A stretch of 64,000 nt of DNA from Streptococcus halichoeri (GTDB lineage Bacteria; Bacillota; Bacilli; Lactobacillales; Streptococcaceae). The notes below the pieces were generated by a model. The model was not told the DNA's origin. It saw only the letters and a list, made by a program, of their open reading frames with translations, and did not search any database. Numbering within the stretch: the first letter of the stretch is position 1; each line of letters begins with the position of its first letter. Below are positions 52,999-63,985 of the stretch, piece after piece. Where the stretch lies: NCBI RefSeq assembly GCF_009870755.1, contig NZ_WLZU01000005.1, forward strand, positions 31,360-95,359. The letters run 5' to 3'. The translations under genes were made by a program, and so were the position numbers.

Positions 52999-53033
52999 TT
53001 AACTGGTATTTGACTAGTTACTTTACTAGTTAA
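52999..53033. promoter_or_regulatory. Two AdcR-like zinc operator sites
   Basis: TTAACTGGTATT (52999-53010) and TTTACTAGTTAA (53022-53033) resemble the AdcR palindrome TTAACNRGTTAA. The second abuts the -10, so zinc-loaded AdcR would repress adcA. Confidence 0.8.
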
Positions 53034-53061
53034 CTATATCAAAGTTTCGTTAAATTGTCAC
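53033..53061 (-). promoter_or_regulatory. Promoter of adcA
   Basis: GTGACA (53056-53061) and TATAGT (53033-53038) are 17 bp apart on the minus strand. Confidence 0.75.
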
Positions 53062-53199
53062 GTTTTTTTCGTTAATTTAAAAAAAGATAACGTTTTCATA
53101 CTCTTTTTACAACTGGTAATTCCAACGATTAAGCAAAGCTAGTAGCTTCAAACAAAGGGTAAAGCATGCGGCTGTTCGCCCATCAAACCCTCTGGGGCA

Positions 53200-53232
53200 A
53201 AAAACAGCAGTCCACTATTTAGCGAACTGCTT
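53200..53232 (-). terminator. Terminator of pepDA
   Basis: Minus strand: AGCAGT pairs with ACTGCT, followed by GTTTTTT, about 105 bp after the stop codon. Confidence 0.7.
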
Positions 53233-53338
53233 CCTTTGGTATTTGCCATGTGCTCAAGACACCTCGTAAAAAGCCTTTTGCATTGCCTACTGCTGTTAGT
53301 CAAGGCATCTGAGCCCTTACACTGTGGTCCTACTTTTA

Positions 53339-54736
53339 TCAATCACTGAGGCTAAAACGATTGGTCATTAAGTTGCTAGCATCAAATACCACTTTATTTA
53401 AGAGCAACTGGGTCTCTTGTTGAATGGCATCGCTCATGTCTTGATTCTTCTGGGTAAGATTGACCGACTCACCCGCAGCAAGAGCTTCTTCGACATCATG
53501 AATCATAGCATGACCAAGAGCCATGGTTCGCTCAATATAATCTTCAATGCTAGCTTCATGCTGATAGAAATGAGCATCAGCCATCACTGCAATCAGCCGG
53601 TTCATCCAGTAGAAATTATTGGTTGATACGTCTTCATTAGTATTAGTAAAATAGTCCGGCATGTCTTTGACCTGAGTAAAGAATGGGACAAAGGTAGCAA
53701 AAGGCATTGCCCCAAAGGCCATCCATTGAATGGCACTGATTTCCTTTGGTTGATCAGAACGAATCTGTAGCAGCGCTGTTTGGCTAGTACGATTAATCCC
53801 GATTGGCCGGAAACTTCGCTGAGTCTGAGCATTGCCCTCTGGACCATAAGGATCATAGACGGTGTCTTGGTAATGGCTACTTAAGACATATTTGACATCT
53901 TCAATGGTTACCTTGCGATAAGGTTTACGGCACCAAGGAATTGCAAAGCTACGAGGATCCTGTTCGATTTCTGGGTTCAAATACTTTTGCATGAACCAAG
54001 CTCGTGGCGTGTTGTAATGGCGGTCCTTATCTTTTTGGCTACCAAAAGCATAGCGAGGATTAAAATGCTCATTTGAGTAGGTCAAATCCAAATGGTATTT
54101 GCTTACAAACTCTCTAATATCAGCACTAGCTAAGTAATCCTCTGGGTTATTAAACTCAAAATAGTCAATGCCTAATTGATTAGGATTGGTAACATAGGCA
54201 TCATCTGGAACGCGGCGGGCAATCCAATGATGGCCACCAACGGTCTCTAACCACCAAATCTCATTTTCATCAGAAAAGGCAATTCCATTTGATTCATATG
54301 TACCATATTGTTCTAAAATCTCACCCAGGCGCAAAACACCTTCGCGTGCAGAATGAATATAGGGTAAGACCAGGGTCAACATATCTTCTTCCCCAATGCC
54401 AGAAGCTACTAAGGGATCTGCTCCTAAGACACGAGCATTGGTTGTAATGGTCTCAGTTGCACTCATAGCAACATTTACTTCATTAACACCGGCTGCACCC
54501 CAAATACCGTCTTTTCCTAGCGCATCAGGCACTGAGGTATAGGCTAAAGGATTGTCAGGCAGCGTCATTTCAAAAGAAGATAAAACCGAGCGATAGACGC
54601 GGGGTTGTTGCTTTGGACTGACAAAAGCCATTTTTTTCGGGGTAAAAACACCATTTTGTGAGTCCTCCGTACGGGCTACTAAGGTCGAGCCATCATAGGA
54701 ACATTTTTTTCCGACAAGAATTGTAGTACAAGACAT
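53339..54736 (-). CDS. pepDA: C69 family dipeptidase PepDA
   Basis: A 465-residue N-terminal nucleophile peptidase. It begins [17 protein letters not shown]: removal of Met-Ser would expose the catalytic Cys3. ARTEDSQNG and [18 protein letters not shown] are typical C69 blocks. It has no signal peptide and is expected to cleave dipeptides in the cytoplasm, although some streptococcal homologues are secreted as arginine aminopeptidase-like enzymes. AAAGGAGAACCTT precedes the ATG. It lies downstream of whiA. Confidence 0.94.
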   Translation of the reverse strand: MSCTTILVGKKCSYDGSTLVARTEDSQNGVFTPKKMAFVSPKQQPRVYRSVLSSFEMTLPDNPLAYTSVPDALGKDGIWGAAGVNEVNVAMSATETITTNARVLGADPLVASGIGEEDMLTLVLPYIHSAREGVLRLGEILEQYGTYESNGIAFSDENEIWWLETVGGHHWIARRVPDDAYVTNPNQLGIDYFEFNNPEDYLASADIREFVSKYHLDLTYSNEHFNPRYAFGSQKDKDRHYNTPRAWFMQKYLNPEIEQDPRSFAIPWCRKPYRKVTIEDVKYVLSSHYQDTVYDPYGPEGNAQTQRSFRPIGINRTSQTALLQIRSDQPKEISAIQWMAFGAMPFATFVPFFTQVKDMPDYFTNTNEDVSTNNFYWMNRLIAVMADAHFYQHEASIEDYIERTMALGHAMIHDVEEALAAGESVNLTQKNQDMSDAIQQETQLLLNKVVFDASNLMTNRFSLSD

Positions 54737-54772
54737 AAGGTTCTCCTTTCTTGGGATAATGCCAAAGGTCCA

Positions 54773-55684
54773 CTAAAGTTCCTCAGCAATTTTATTGATT
54801 TTGCGCAGACGATGATTGACACCACTCTTTGAAATAGGGGTTTCAAGGGTGTCAGCAATTTGTTGGATGGAATAATCAGGATGGGTAATGCGCAGCTGTG
54901 CTATTTCTTGGAGTTCAAGGGGCAGGCTTGAAAGGCCAATGGTATCCATGATTTTAACAATATTGTTGATGGTTTTCATGCTGGCTGTAATGGTCCTAGC
55001 AATATTAGCCGTTTCTGCATTATTAGCCCTGTTAATGTCATTGCGGGCTTCGCGCAAAAGCTTGACTGACTCAAATGCTTCCTTACAGGCCAGAGCTTGG
55101 ACGATTAATAAAAAGTCCATGATGTCCTCAGCTTTTTGCAAGTAAGTGATGGCACCGTTTTTGTGCTCCAGCGTCTTGGCATCTAAGAGAAATTTTTGCA
55201 GGAGGCGTGCGAGGTCTTGGGCATGGTCCAAGTAGACTGAGTAAATCTCTAGCTGATACTTTCCTGACTCTGGATCACGCACCGTACCGGTCGCTAAAAA
55301 AGCACCCTTGATATAAGCACGACCAGCATCATCATCTTTTAAAACCTCAGGGCTAATGCCTGTTTCAAGGCCAAAAAAGGCATCGGCTAAGTGGAGGTCT
55401 GTTAACAGCTCATCAACGCCTTGTTCAACCACTACAGTATACACTCGATTTTTTCGAAGGTTGGTCTTTTGATGGTACTTGATTTCTGGAACAATCTGAT
55501 AATAGGCTTCAATGGCTGAATAAATATAACGTGCCGTCTTGGCATTTTCAGTGGTAATGGCAAGCTGCAGCCCCTTGGCTGACAAGCTAAGACTGCCTGA
55601 TAGTTTGATAATAGCTGCCAACTCTTCCTTTTTGGGAGCAGCTAACTGGATCAGCTCTTCTTTAATTTTTGTTGTGAAACTCAT
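54773..55684 (-). CDS. whiA: DNA-binding protein WhiA
   Basis: A 303-residue protein with an N-terminal LAGLIDADG-like domain lacking nuclease activity and a C-terminal helix-turn-helix ([39 protein letters not shown]). In Firmicutes without sporulation it affects cell division and chromosome segregation. The ATG overlaps the yvcK stop by 4 nt. It is third in rapZ-yvcK-whiA. Confidence 0.96.
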   Translation of the reverse strand: MSFTTKIKEELIQLAAPKKEELAAIIKLSGSLSLSAKGLQLAITTENAKTARYIYSAIEAYYQIVPEIKYHQKTNLRKNRVYTVVVEQGVDELLTDLHLADAFFGLETGISPEVLKDDDAGRAYIKGAFLATGTVRDPESGKYQLEIYSVYLDHAQDLARLLQKFLLDAKTLEHKNGAITYLQKAEDIMDFLLIVQALACKEAFESVKLLREARNDINRANNAETANIARTITASMKTINNIVKIMDTIGLSSLPLELQEIAQLRITHPDYSIQQIADTLETPISKSGVNHRLRKINKIAEEL

Positions 55685-56658
55685 AACCGTCGTTCCTTAA
55701 CTAAGGTCATTAATTCCTCAACCACCAGGTCGCCATCATGAAAAGCTCCGCCATTTTCCAAGCGTAAAAAATTGGATGAAATGACTTTTTTGACGAGGCG
55801 ATTCAACTCACTAAAATGATGTTCAACTTGCACGAGATACTCATCAAATTTGTTATAATCCATGTAGTCTTGTGGGACCTGATCAAGATTGACAAGGACA
55901 GTATCAATCAAATTGTCTCCCAGATGGCGGTTTAAGACAGCCACATGATCAGCATCGGAAAAGTGCTCCGTTTCGCCATACTGGGTCATGATATTACAAA
56001 TATAAACGATTTCTGCCTTGGTGGCCTTGAGGGCCTCCTTGATTTCAGGGATAACTAAGTTAGGTAAGATGGAGGTATAAAGTGAGCCTGGCCCTAGTAC
56101 AATCATATCACTGTTCATAATGGCTTCAACTACTTGATGACTGGCTTTGGGGTCTTGATCATTGTAAGAATTGGTCACATAAACATGGTCGATCATGCCT
56201 TGATAATTAGCAATATGGCTTTCACCAGAGACGACATGACCATCTTTGAAGACGGCATGTAGAGTAAGCGCATGCTCACTTGAGGGAAAGATTTTACCAG
56301 TGGTATGAAATAGCTGGGACAGTATTTGCATGGCATTCGAGATAGAGCCCTGCATTTCAGAGATGCCAGCAATAATCAAATTTCCCAGAGGGTGACCAGC
56401 TAACGCCCCATCTTCTTTGTTAAAGCGGTACTGAAAGACCTGTTCGTAAAGCTTTGGCATATCACTTAAAGCTAGTAAGACATTGCGCAAGTCACCCGGT
56501 GGGGCCAGCTGCATGGCGTTGCGAATCTTACCAGAGGAGCCGCCATCATCTGCCACTGTAACAACTGCATTAATCTCCACATCTTCTGAGCGAAGGCGCT
56601 TTAAAATCACAGGAATCCCAGTTCCTCCACCGATAACAGTGATTTTCGGTTTTCTCAT
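55681..56658 (-). CDS. yvcK: YvcK/CofD-like gluconeogenesis factor
   Basis: A 325-residue UDP-sugar-binding protein needed for cell shape and for growth on gluconeogenic carbon sources in Bacillus. [17 protein letters not shown] is the nucleotide-binding opening, and [12 protein letters not shown] and [15 protein letters not shown] are the other family signatures. It overlaps rapZ and whiA by 4 nt each, so all three are translationally coupled. Confidence 0.96.
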   Translation of the reverse strand: MRKPKITVIGGGTGIPVILKRLRSEDVEINAVVTVADDGGSSGKIRNAMQLAPPGDLRNVLLALSDMPKLYEQVFQYRFNKEDGALAGHPLGNLIIAGISEMQGSISNAMQILSQLFHTTGKIFPSSEHALTLHAVFKDGHVVSGESHIANYQGMIDHVYVTNSYNDQDPKASHQVVEAIMNSDMIVLGPGSLYTSILPNLVIPEIKEALKATKAEIVYICNIMTQYGETEHFSDADHVAVLNRHLGDNLIDTVLVNLDQVPQDYMDYNKFDEYLVQVEHHFSELNRLVKKVISSNFLRLENGGAFHDGDLVVEELMTLVKERRL

Positions 56659-57536
56659 GAGCGGTTGACGGTTTCCTTCCGTTTATTTTTGTCCCGATGG
56701 CTTTCATTCACAGGCCAATTTTTTTGTAAATCCTGAGCTAAGCGATGGGTAAAGGCAACACTGCGGTGTTGACCGCCAGTGCAGCCAATGGCAATGGTTA
56801 AGATTGCTTTTCCTTCTTTTTTGTATAAGGGCAAAATTGGCTCGATTAAGGCTAATAAGTGACGATAGAAATCCTTTGAGCTTTGCTGGTCCATGACATA
56901 GTCGTAAACCTGGTCATCTAAGCCGGTTTGGTTACGCATTTCAGGAAAATAATAAGGATTTGGTAAGAAGCGCACATCAAAGACCAGGTCAGCATCAAGG
57001 GGAACACCGTATTTAAAACCAAAACTCATCACTTCAATACGAAAAGATAGGGAGTTTTGCTCATCAGAAAATTGAGCCGCGATGGTTTGCCGTAGCTCTC
57101 GCGGTGTTAACTCTGATGTGTCGACTAAGTGTTGGCTGAGGCTTTTTAAGGGAGTTAATAATTCGCGTTCCAAGCGAATCCCATCTAAGACCCGGCCAGT
57201 GGGCGCAAGAGGATGGCTGCGCCTGGTTTCTTTATAACGTGAAACCAACTCAGTATCGGTAGCATCTAAAAAGAGAATTTTCACATCAATAGAGGGATTG
57301 GCTTCTAGCTGATCCAGGATTTGATTGATTTCTTTAAAGAAAGAGCGGCTGCGCATATCAACAACGAGAGCCACACGTTTATAATCATTGGTCTGTTCGA
57401 TGATTTCGATAAACTTGGGCACCAGCGTTGGTGGCATATTATCAATGGTAAAATACCCTAGATCTTCAAAGGATTGAATCGCCACTGTTTTACCAGCTCC
57501 ACTCATCCCTGTTACAATCACTAAGCTAATGGTCAT
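56655..57536 (-). CDS. rapZ: RNase adapter / nucleotide-binding protein RapZ (YvcJ)
   Basis: A 293-residue P-loop protein: Walker [15 protein letters not shown] near residue 10, [12 protein letters not shown] and [19 protein letters not shown] near 240, where ligand binding occurs in E. coli RapZ. In Gram-positives (YvcJ) it affects competence and cell-wall metabolism; the partner RNA is not established. It heads rapZ-yvcK-whiA and has AAGGAGAAGTTTCAAG before the ATG. Confidence 0.96.
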   Translation of the reverse strand: MTISLVIVTGMSGAGKTVAIQSFEDLGYFTIDNMPPTLVPKFIEIIEQTNDYKRVALVVDMRSRSFFKEINQILDQLEANPSIDVKILFLDATDTELVSRYKETRRSHPLAPTGRVLDGIRLERELLTPLKSLSQHLVDTSELTPRELRQTIAAQFSDEQNSLSFRIEVMSFGFKYGVPLDADLVFDVRFLPNPYYFPEMRNQTGLDDQVYDYVMDQQSSKDFYRHLLALIEPILPLYKKEGKAILTIAIGCTGGQHRSVAFTHRLAQDLQKNWPVNESHRDKNKRKETVNRS

Positions 57537-57733
57537 CTTGAAACTTCTCCTTCTTAGACAACAAGTTATGGTGTCGTCTTATCTCTAATTGGTATCGCTG
57601 ATGCTTTGGCACAGCTTGGTGTTAACACCCTATAGTAACTCTCCTTACTCCTTTTGACTCAAACTAACTAAGACAGCGCAAGCCATATGCAAAATCAATA
57701 AAACCTATGCCTAAAATAGGTATTGCTTTTCTT

Positions 57734-57763
57734 ATTATAGCAAATCCTCAGGCTAGAAGACAA
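57734..57763 (-). promoter_or_regulatory. Promoter of rapZ-yvcK-whiA
   Basis: TTGTCT (57758-57763) and TATAAT (57734-57739) are 18 bp apart on the minus strand. The leader of about 190 nt holds an ACCTAT/ATAGGT hairpin near 57702-57722 and a GGTGTTAACACC palindrome at 57618-57629. Confidence 0.65.
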
Positions 57764-57795
57764 GAATATGGCGAGCTACTTATTAACCATTGCTG

Positions 57796-57828
57796 AAAGA
57801 GGCTGAGACAACCGTCTTCAGCCTTTCT
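57796..57828 (-). terminator. Possible terminator of asnS
   Basis: GGCTGA pairs with TCAGCC on either strand, with short T-runs. It is 160 bp after the asnS stop. The sequence 57829-57986 showed nothing else. Confidence 0.5.
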
Positions 57829-57986
57829 ACTAATAACATCATAACGCAAGCCCCAAAAGAAGTCGGCCCAGCAAAATGCCCTTAATGGTCAAGCGCAAGC
57901 AAGCTCACCTGCTGTAACTAACGAACCACCAGCTTTGTTTGCTGCCACGTCCAGGTAACTGTTCCACTCTCTTAGGTTCTTTAAAG

Positions 57987-59333
57987 TTAAGGTTTAATGC
58001 GATGTAACATCCGAGGGAAGGGAATGGCTTCGCGGATATGCTTGGTGCCAGCTACAAAGGTCACCATCCGTTCAATTCCAATTCCAAAGCCGCCGTGAGG
58101 GACAGAGCCGTATTTACGAAGGTCAAGGTAAAATGCGTATTCGGATTTATCCATTTCGAGGGCGTCCATTTTGGCGACTAGGGCATCATAGTCATCCTCA
58201 CGCATGGAGCCGCCGATGATTTCCCCGTAGCCTTCTGGAGCTAATAGGTCGGCACATAAGACACGGTCTGGATTGCCAGGAACTGGTTTCATGTAAAAGG
58301 CTTTGAAACTGGCAGGATAGTTAACGACAAAGGTTGGCACACCAAAATAATTGGAAATCCACGTTTCATGAGGCGAGCCAAAATCATCGCCATGCTCTAA
58401 GTGCTCATAATCCGTGTCTTCATCTGCTTCATGGGCTTGTAGCAGGTCAATAGCTTCATCATAGGAGACGCGTTTAAATGGCTCTGCAATATAGCGCTTT
58501 AGGGCAGCCACATCGCGCTCTAAAATATCAAGTGCTTGTGGGGCACGATCAAGTACACCTTGAATCAGGGCTTTAACATAAGCTTCTTGTAAATCAAGCG
58601 ACTCGTCATGGTCTAGGAAGGAATACTCCGCATCCATCATCCAAAACTCTGTCAAATGGCGCCGGGTTTTGGATTTCTCTGCCCGGAAAACAGGGCCAAA
58701 GTCAAAGACACGCCCCAAAGCCATGGCCCCTGCTTCCAGGTAGAGTTGGCCTGATTGGCTCAAAAAGGCTGGGGTGCCAAAGTAATCTGTCTCAAACAAT
58801 TCTGTTGAATCTTCAGCGGCATTTCCTGATAAAATCGGACTATCAAAACGAATAAAACCATTTTTATCAAAGAAATCATAGGTAGCATAAATAATAGCAT
58901 TACGAATTTGCATGATTGCCATTTGCTTGCGCGAGCGTAACCACAAATGACGATTATCCATCAAGAAATCAGTACCGTGCTCCTTGGGTGTAATAGGGTA
59001 GTCAGCAGAGGTGCCGATAATTTCAAGATCTGTTATATCCAATTCATAGCCAAATTTTGAACGTTCATCCTCTTTAACAAGACCCGTCACATAAACAGAC
59101 GTTTCTTGATTGAGGTGTTTGATGGTCTCAAACTTGGCAGTTCCGGCTTCTTGGCCAAAGCTTTCCAAGAAATTTGGCTTAAAAGCAACAGCTTGAAAGA
59201 AAGCCGTGCCATCGCGCAATTGCAAGAAAGCTATCTTTCCTTTACCAGACTTATTGGCAACCCAAGCACCAATAGTAACTTCTTGGCCAACATACTTTTT
59301 CACATCAATGATTGATACTAATTTTTTTGTCAT
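57987..59333 (-). CDS. asnS: Asparaginyl-tRNA synthetase
   Basis: A 448-residue class IIb synthetase. An N-terminal OB fold ([24 protein letters not shown]) binds the anticodon. Class II motif 2 is seen in [22 protein letters not shown] and motif 3 in [24 protein letters not shown] precedes the ATG. No T-box leader motif (AGGGTGGNACCGCG) is present in the upstream region. It lies downstream of aspC, an arrangement common to streptococci. Confidence 0.98.
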   Translation of the reverse strand: MTKKLVSIIDVKKYVGQEVTIGAWVANKSGKGKIAFLQLRDGTAFFQAVAFKPNFLESFGQEAGTAKFETIKHLNQETSVYVTGLVKEDERSKFGYELDITDLEIIGTSADYPITPKEHGTDFLMDNRHLWLRSRKQMAIMQIRNAIIYATYDFFDKNGFIRFDSPILSGNAAEDSTELFETDYFGTPAFLSQSGQLYLEAGAMALGRVFDFGPVFRAEKSKTRRHLTEFWMMDAEYSFLDHDESLDLQEAYVKALIQGVLDRAPQALDILERDVAALKRYIAEPFKRVSYDEAIDLLQAHEADEDTDYEHLEHGDDFGSPHETWISNYFGVPTFVVNYPASFKAFYMKPVPGNPDRVLCADLLAPEGYGEIIGGSMREDDYDALVAKMDALEMDKSEYAFYLDLRKYGSVPHGGFGIGIERMVTFVAGTKHIREAIPFPRMLHRIKP

Positions 59334-59441
59334 GATTCCTCTTTCTTAATCTAAATAATCTTCTTATCCTATGCTGTGGTGTGCTTTGCTGTGCTATTTT
59401 CTTTGGCTAAAGTCAAAGCTTTACCAAGACCTATTTGCCTG

Positions 59442-59624
59442 CTACTCGAGCAAAACCGCTAACTCAACCAGCAGTCTTGCTTTCTCGCCTGCTTTGGCAA
59501 AATAAATAGCTGGCGCAATTATCTTAAAACACAAATCAAACCTAAAAAACCGGTCATCCTCTTTGATTTTGCTTACAGGTTGAGCTGAGCTAGGAGAATT
59601 CGTGCAACCTTTTCCAACACTCAC
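59442..59624 (-). other. Small open frame of doubtful reality between aspC and asnS
   Basis: A frame of 60 codons (MSVGKGCTNSPSSAQP and onward) starts right after the aspC stop and fills most of the 296-bp gap. It has no convincing ribosome site and no recognised domain. It may be leader sequence instead of a gene. Confidence 0.15.
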
Positions 59625-59629
59625 TAGAC

Positions 59630-60808
59630 TTATCCCATAAAAGCTTTTAGGCGTTGGATAGCTTGGGTCAGAGTTTGTAAATCAGTAGCATAGCTGAGCC
59701 TAACATGGTTTGGCGCACCAAAGCCAGCTCCAGTGACTAGGGCTACGCCAGCTTCTTCTAAAATAGCATTCGTAAATGCGGTAACATCTGAATACCCCTT
59801 CATTTCCATTGCTTTAGCAACATTGGGAAAGAGATAAAAGGCACCCTGGGGTTTGACCACCTCAAAGCCTGGCACCTCACATAAGAGAGGGTAAATGGTA
59901 TTTAGACGAGCTTCAAAGGCTAGGCGTAATTCCTCTATCGCATCTTGTGGTCCAGTTAAGGCTTCAATGGCTGCATATTGTGAAACAGTCGTCAGATTTG
60001 AAGTCGTCTGACTAATAATCTTGGCCATACCAGCAATGATCGCTCTATCACCAACCGCAAAGCCCACACGCCAGCCTGTCATCGCATAGGTTTTTGAAAC
60101 CCCATTAATGACAATGGTTTGATTGCAAATGGACTGTGACAAGCTAGAAATAGGCGTAAAGCGATTGCCGTTATACACCAGGCGCCCATAAATATCATCT
60201 GCTAGAATTAAAATATCATGAGCCACCGCCCAATCACCAATGGCCTGCAGCTCTTTTGCTGAATAAATCATCCCCGTTGGATTAGATGGGCTGTTTAGTA
60301 AAAGCACCTTGGTATTTCTCGTTCTGGCAGCTTCTAATTGTTCAACAGTCACTTTAAAATCATGGGTCTGTGTCGTTGTCACAAAAACAGGAACACCCTC
60401 AGCCAGTTTGATTTGCTCAGCATATGAAACCCAATAAGGTGTTGGAATGATGACCTCGTCCTTGGGATTTAAAACGGTCATAAAAAAAGCATAGAGTACA
60501 AATTTAGCTCCCGTACCAACAACAATCTGATCAGGATTTACCGCATAGCCATAGAAACGGTTAAAATAATCTTTAATAGCCGCCTTCAATTCTGGTAAAC
60601 CACTGGCTTGGGTATAAAAACTAGCCCGACCATCAGCAATGGCCTGATTTGCTGCAGCTTGAATATTCTTTGGAGTCACAAAATCAGGCTCTCCCAAAGT
60701 GAGGCTTAAAATATCTCGTCCTTGAGCTTTCAAGGCTTTAGCCCTAGCGCCAGCAGCCAGCGTAACGCTTTCTTCCATGTCTAAAACGCGTTTGGACAAT
60801 GTGGTCAT
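59630..60808 (-). CDS. aspC: Aspartate/aromatic aminotransferase (class I, PLP)
   Basis: A 392-residue PLP enzyme, subgroup I-beta, expected to interconvert aspartate and oxaloacetate. The PLP lysine is in VINGVSKTYAMTGWRVGF near residue 237. LLNSPSNPTGMIYSA and DDIYGRLVYNG are further active-site blocks, and HVRLSYA carries the carboxylate-binding Arg. The ATG overlaps the stop of the DUF5590 gene (TTATGA), with TAAGGAGGTCTT as ribosome site. Aspartate production next to asnS is metabolically sensible. Confidence 0.95.
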   Translation of the reverse strand: MTTLSKRVLDMEESVTLAAGARAKALKAQGRDILSLTLGEPDFVTPKNIQAAANQAIADGRASFYTQASGLPELKAAIKDYFNRFYGYAVNPDQIVVGTGAKFVLYAFFMTVLNPKDEVIIPTPYWVSYAEQIKLAEGVPVFVTTTQTHDFKVTVEQLEAARTRNTKVLLLNSPSNPTGMIYSAKELQAIGDWAVAHDILILADDIYGRLVYNGNRFTPISSLSQSICNQTIVINGVSKTYAMTGWRVGFAVGDRAIIAGMAKIISQTTSNLTTVSQYAAIEALTGPQDAIEELRLAFEARLNTIYPLLCEVPGFEVVKPQGAFYLFPNVAKAMEMKGYSDVTAFTNAILEEAGVALVTGAGFGAPNHVRLSYATDLQTLTQAIQRLKAFMG

Positions 60809-61275
60809 AAGACCTCCTTTCTCACCAGCTCACCCGTTTGAAAATCAATCAAGTAAAAGGCACCCCTGGCTTTAACTTCCCACAAGATTTGATGATCCTC
60901 CATTCCCAGACGTGTTGTCTGGATTGCTTTTGCACCAGCCTTTTGGGCAATGGCTCGCGCTTTTAGCGCAGAGATACCATCATTAGCTTGATAAACCTCT
61001 GGCTTAGCTGCTTGCTCTGGCAGGATCACAATAATCGGGGATTGCGCCTTGTTATGACCAAAGATAGCGTAAGAAGTTGCCTTGCCATGGTACACATCAA
61101 TACGGCTAACTTCATGTAAGTCTGTTTGAGACTTAGCATAGGAAACGAGTTGTGATTTTAACAAGAGCCGATTCTTGATGGGGGCATAACCAAACATTGT
61201 AAGGGCAAAACTCCCTAACAGAACAATACTAGAAAGCCAATAGAAGAAAGTTCTTATTGGTTTTGGATTGGTCAT
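60805..61275 (-). CDS. DUF5590 (YpmB-like) membrane-anchored protein
   Basis: A 156-residue protein with one N-terminal membrane helix (FFYWLSSIVLLGSFALTMFGY) and an extracellular PepSY-like/DUF5590 domain (ILWEVKARGAFYLIDFQTGELV at the end). In Bacillus ypmB also lies between dinG and aspB. Function unknown. MTNPKP is used as the start because TTGGAGGCATGT stands just before it. Confidence 0.88.
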   Translation of the reverse strand: MTNPKPIRTFFYWLSSIVLLGSFALTMFGYAPIKNRLLLKSQLVSYAKSQTDLHEVSRIDVYHGKATSYAIFGHNKAQSPIIVILPEQAAKPEVYQANDGISALKARAIAQKAGAKAIQTTRLGMEDHQILWEVKARGAFYLIDFQTGELVRKEVL

Positions 61276-61305
61276 ACATGCCTCCAATTCATATGATCTT
61301 ATCTA

Positions 61306-63762
61306 TTATAGCAAAAATTGCTGTATTGCGGGCAGGGCTTCTGTGATTTTTTGCGAAGAAACCATAAATTCTTCAGATAAATTCGCGGTCATCTCCTGTC
61401 CATAGGTCTTGGTTAGCAAACGTTTATCAAGGATGATAACCGCCGATTTTTGGTGGGGTCGTCGCATGGTTCTGCCAATGGCCTGTTTTAATTTTAAAAG
61501 CGCCATCGGTTGAAAGTAATCCGCAAAGGGCTGCTTGTGGTTCGCTAGCAAATGCGCATTCATCTTCAGTACAAAGGGGTCGTTTGGATGGTCAAATGGT
61601 AAACGTGTAATCACTGTGATCATGCGATCAGCATGGGTAAAGTCTACTCCTTCCCAGAAGGCACCCACCCCAAGTAATAGTGCTTGCTCTCCCTTATCAA
61701 AGCGTTTTTTGATGTGATAGGCTGTGCCATGTTTTTCCTGAGCTAAGTGCCCCAAATCACGGCCTTCCAGTTCCTCTGATACCATATACATATGCTTTTT
61801 GGCATTAAATAAAACCAAAATAGGAACCTGCAAATCCTGTAAACGTTCTAAACGATTGACAATAGCTTCTGTATAGGCTTGATCAGATAGTTTAGAGATT
61901 AGGGGCATGGATTGATCAATAAAAATTCGTTGTTGCGGCAACACTTGCTTAGCAAGATAAGCTGCCTGATACGTTTCATAGCCCAATAAATTTGCTAAAG
62001 AGACCTGTTGACTGATCTGCAAAGTCGCTGAAATAAAATAGGTTTTAGTGGTTTGTGGTAAAAAATCACTAAAACGAAGCAGCTGTGGACTGGTTGCATT
62101 GAGATAAGTGATTCGCTTATCACTACTTCGGTCGCTGGATAACCAAAACTCCCAGTTCTCAAGGCTCGTCCACTCTTCAAGCAAGGGCATGTGCGCTGCT
62201 TTTATTTCTGCTAGGAGCTGCTTTAAGGGTGCAAAGTCTGCTTGCTCAAGCATCCTTGTCTGATGGTACTTAGTGACCAAGTGATTTAATTCAAAGAGGA
62301 GTCCTTCGTATAAGCGACGCTGCAAAATAACTTCTGTTGTCGCAAGTTTTTCATCAAGTTGGTCAATGAGCCCTTTAATGTCACTTTGTTGCCGCAGCAA
62401 TTGTTCCATGGCCAGCATGAGATTTTGCGCCTCATCAAACACCAAAATCTTACCACGTGCAAAGTCCTTGTCATCTTCGATTCGATGGAGGAAATAGGCA
62501 TGATTGGTAATCAAAAGCTGAGCCTTTTGCGCCTTTTGATAGCTGCGCCACCAAAAATCCACATCATAAAAAGGCGATGATGCCAGTAGATTGCCATCAT
62601 GCGCGACTTGCTCAAAATAAGCTGCATAGCGCTGCTTTTGCTTAATCTCGTCTAAGTCGCCCGTCTTCGTTTCTAATAACCAAATGACTAGCTGCATCTT
62701 ATAGCGATTGATGAGACGATTGGTATCCGTTTGCTCCAGACTCGCTTTAAAGGAATCCAATTTAAGATAATTCTTTGGTCCTTTTAAGCTATGACAGGAT
62801 AAGTGAAAGGTTTTTGCTAGCTGCGCCGCTTCTTTACTCATAATCTGATCTTGCAATACCTTGGTTGGCACACTAATCAAGACCTGTTCTTGCTTTGCTT
62901 TTGCAAGTAAAGGTAACAAATACCCATAGGTTTTACCGATACCTGCCTGGGCCTCAATAAAGCTCGCTTCTGGCTTTGCAAACTCATCTGTTACAATCTT
63001 TGCAAATGCAATCTGCTGAGCCCGTTCCTCCAAGCCAAGTAAGGCTGCATTGATGGCAAAGTCATTTGATAGCTGATAGCTGGGCAATGCCTCGCTTTCT
63101 CTTGTAAGCACCAGACCATGCACTAATTGGTAGTGCTTGGGATCAAATGTTTGGGCAAATGGCAGAGCCTGGGTTAGCACGGTTGCGGTTTCAAAAAGCA
63201 GGTTATCGGCATACTGTACCAACAAAGACAAGGTCTCATAAGGAAGCTTTGCGATTTTAGCTTGCACATGCAAAAAAAGCTGAGCAGTTGCCCTAGCATC
63301 AGCAATTGCGGTATGGGCATCGGCTAAGTCTAAATGGAGTTCTTGTGAGAGATGAGAAAGCGTGTATTTTTCAAGTGTGGGATAGAAAATCTGCGCTAAT
63401 TCGACTGTATCTACGCGCGGTGTCCGCAATTCATAACCTTCTAAGAAAAGCGCCTCTGCTAGTAGATTGGCATCAAAGGTCACATTATGAGCCACAAAAA
63501 CACAATCTTTAATGCGGTCAAAAATTGGCTTAGCAACCTGGGAAAAGTCTGGTGCTCTTTGCAACTGGGCGTCACTAATCCCTGTTAGAGACTTAATATG
63601 GTCGGTTAGGGGCTCATGTGGATTGACATCAGTTTGATAGGTATCAATAATCCGGCCATTGTGAATAATCACAATACCGACTTGGATAATGGAGGCATTG
63701 ACCCCGGCGCTAGTAGCTTCCAAATCTACCACTGCATACTTACAATCTGTTTTCTCTGTCAT
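61306..63762 (-). CDS. dinG: DinG-family nuclease/helicase-like protein
   Basis: An 818-residue protein fusing a DnaQ-type 3'-5' exonuclease (YAVVDLEATSAG, VFVAHNVTFDANLL, LADAHTAIADARAT; residues 1-165) to an XPD-like helicase domain (Walker A EAQAGIGKTYGY, LVFDEAQNL, MITVITRLPF and QAIGRTMRRP). The four cysteines of the iron-sulphur cluster in E. coli DinG are absent; only one Cys (LSCHSLKG) lies in that region. This fits the Gram-positive type, known in S. aureus to be mainly an exonuclease. It starts the dinG-DUF5590-aspC unit. Confidence 0.95.
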   Translation of the reverse strand: MTEKTDCKYAVVDLEATSAGVNASIIQVGIVIIHNGRIIDTYQTDVNPHEPLTDHIKSLTGISDAQLQRAPDFSQVAKPIFDRIKDCVFVAHNVTFDANLLAEALFLEGYELRTPRVDTVELAQIFYPTLEKYTLSHLSQELHLDLADAHTAIADARATAQLFLHVQAKIAKLPYETLSLLVQYADNLLFETATVLTQALPFAQTFDPKHYQLVHGLVLTRESEALPSYQLSNDFAINAALLGLEERAQQIAFAKIVTDEFAKPEASFIEAQAGIGKTYGYLLPLLAKAKQEQVLISVPTKVLQDQIMSKEAAQLAKTFHLSCHSLKGPKNYLKLDSFKASLEQTDTNRLINRYKMQLVIWLLETKTGDLDEIKQKQRYAAYFEQVAHDGNLLASSPFYDVDFWWRSYQKAQKAQLLITNHAYFLHRIEDDKDFARGKILVFDEAQNLMLAMEQLLRQQSDIKGLIDQLDEKLATTEVILQRRLYEGLLFELNHLVTKYHQTRMLEQADFAPLKQLLAEIKAAHMPLLEEWTSLENWEFWLSSDRSSDKRITYLNATSPQLLRFSDFLPQTTKTYFISATLQISQQVSLANLLGYETYQAAYLAKQVLPQQRIFIDQSMPLISKLSDQAYTEAIVNRLERLQDLQVPILVLFNAKKHMYMVSEELEGRDLGHLAQEKHGTAYHIKKRFDKGEQALLLGVGAFWEGVDFTHADRMITVITRLPFDHPNDPFVLKMNAHLLANHKQPFADYFQPMALLKLKQAIGRTMRRPHQKSAVIILDKRLLTKTYGQEMTANLSEEFMVSSQKITEALPAIQQFLL

Positions 63763-63956
63763 AATAGCTTTATTATATCATTCCTCCTCCACAAAATAAA
63801 CCTGAGGGCTCTGGCTAAGGGTGCTTTAGAAAATCGCTTTGCTTGTGACTTTTTTTGACAGCCTTAAAGGTCACCCGAGTTTATCAGTTAATTGACTTCG
63901 CAGGGGTTGTTTTTGCGATAACAGCGGTATTTCTTTTGATTTTTTATCTCTATTTA

Positions 63957-63985
63957 TTGTTGTGAACGGCAATGTATGCTATACT
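63957..63985 (+). promoter_or_regulatory. Promoter pointing out of the right edge
   Basis: TTGTTG (63957-63962) and TATACT (63980-63985) are 17 bp apart on the plus strand. ATGGCATTT begins at 63992, with no ribosome site between, so the transcript may be leaderless or the true start may lie beyond the window. Confidence 0.6.

Noticed and set aside
53148..53342. Open frame of 64 codons overlapping the end of pepDA
   Set aside because: It contains the probable pepDA terminator and has no ribosome site or protein-like composition.
59334..59629. Possible T-box leader before asnS
   Set aside because: The conserved T-box sequence and a following antiterminator/terminator pair were looked for and not found.
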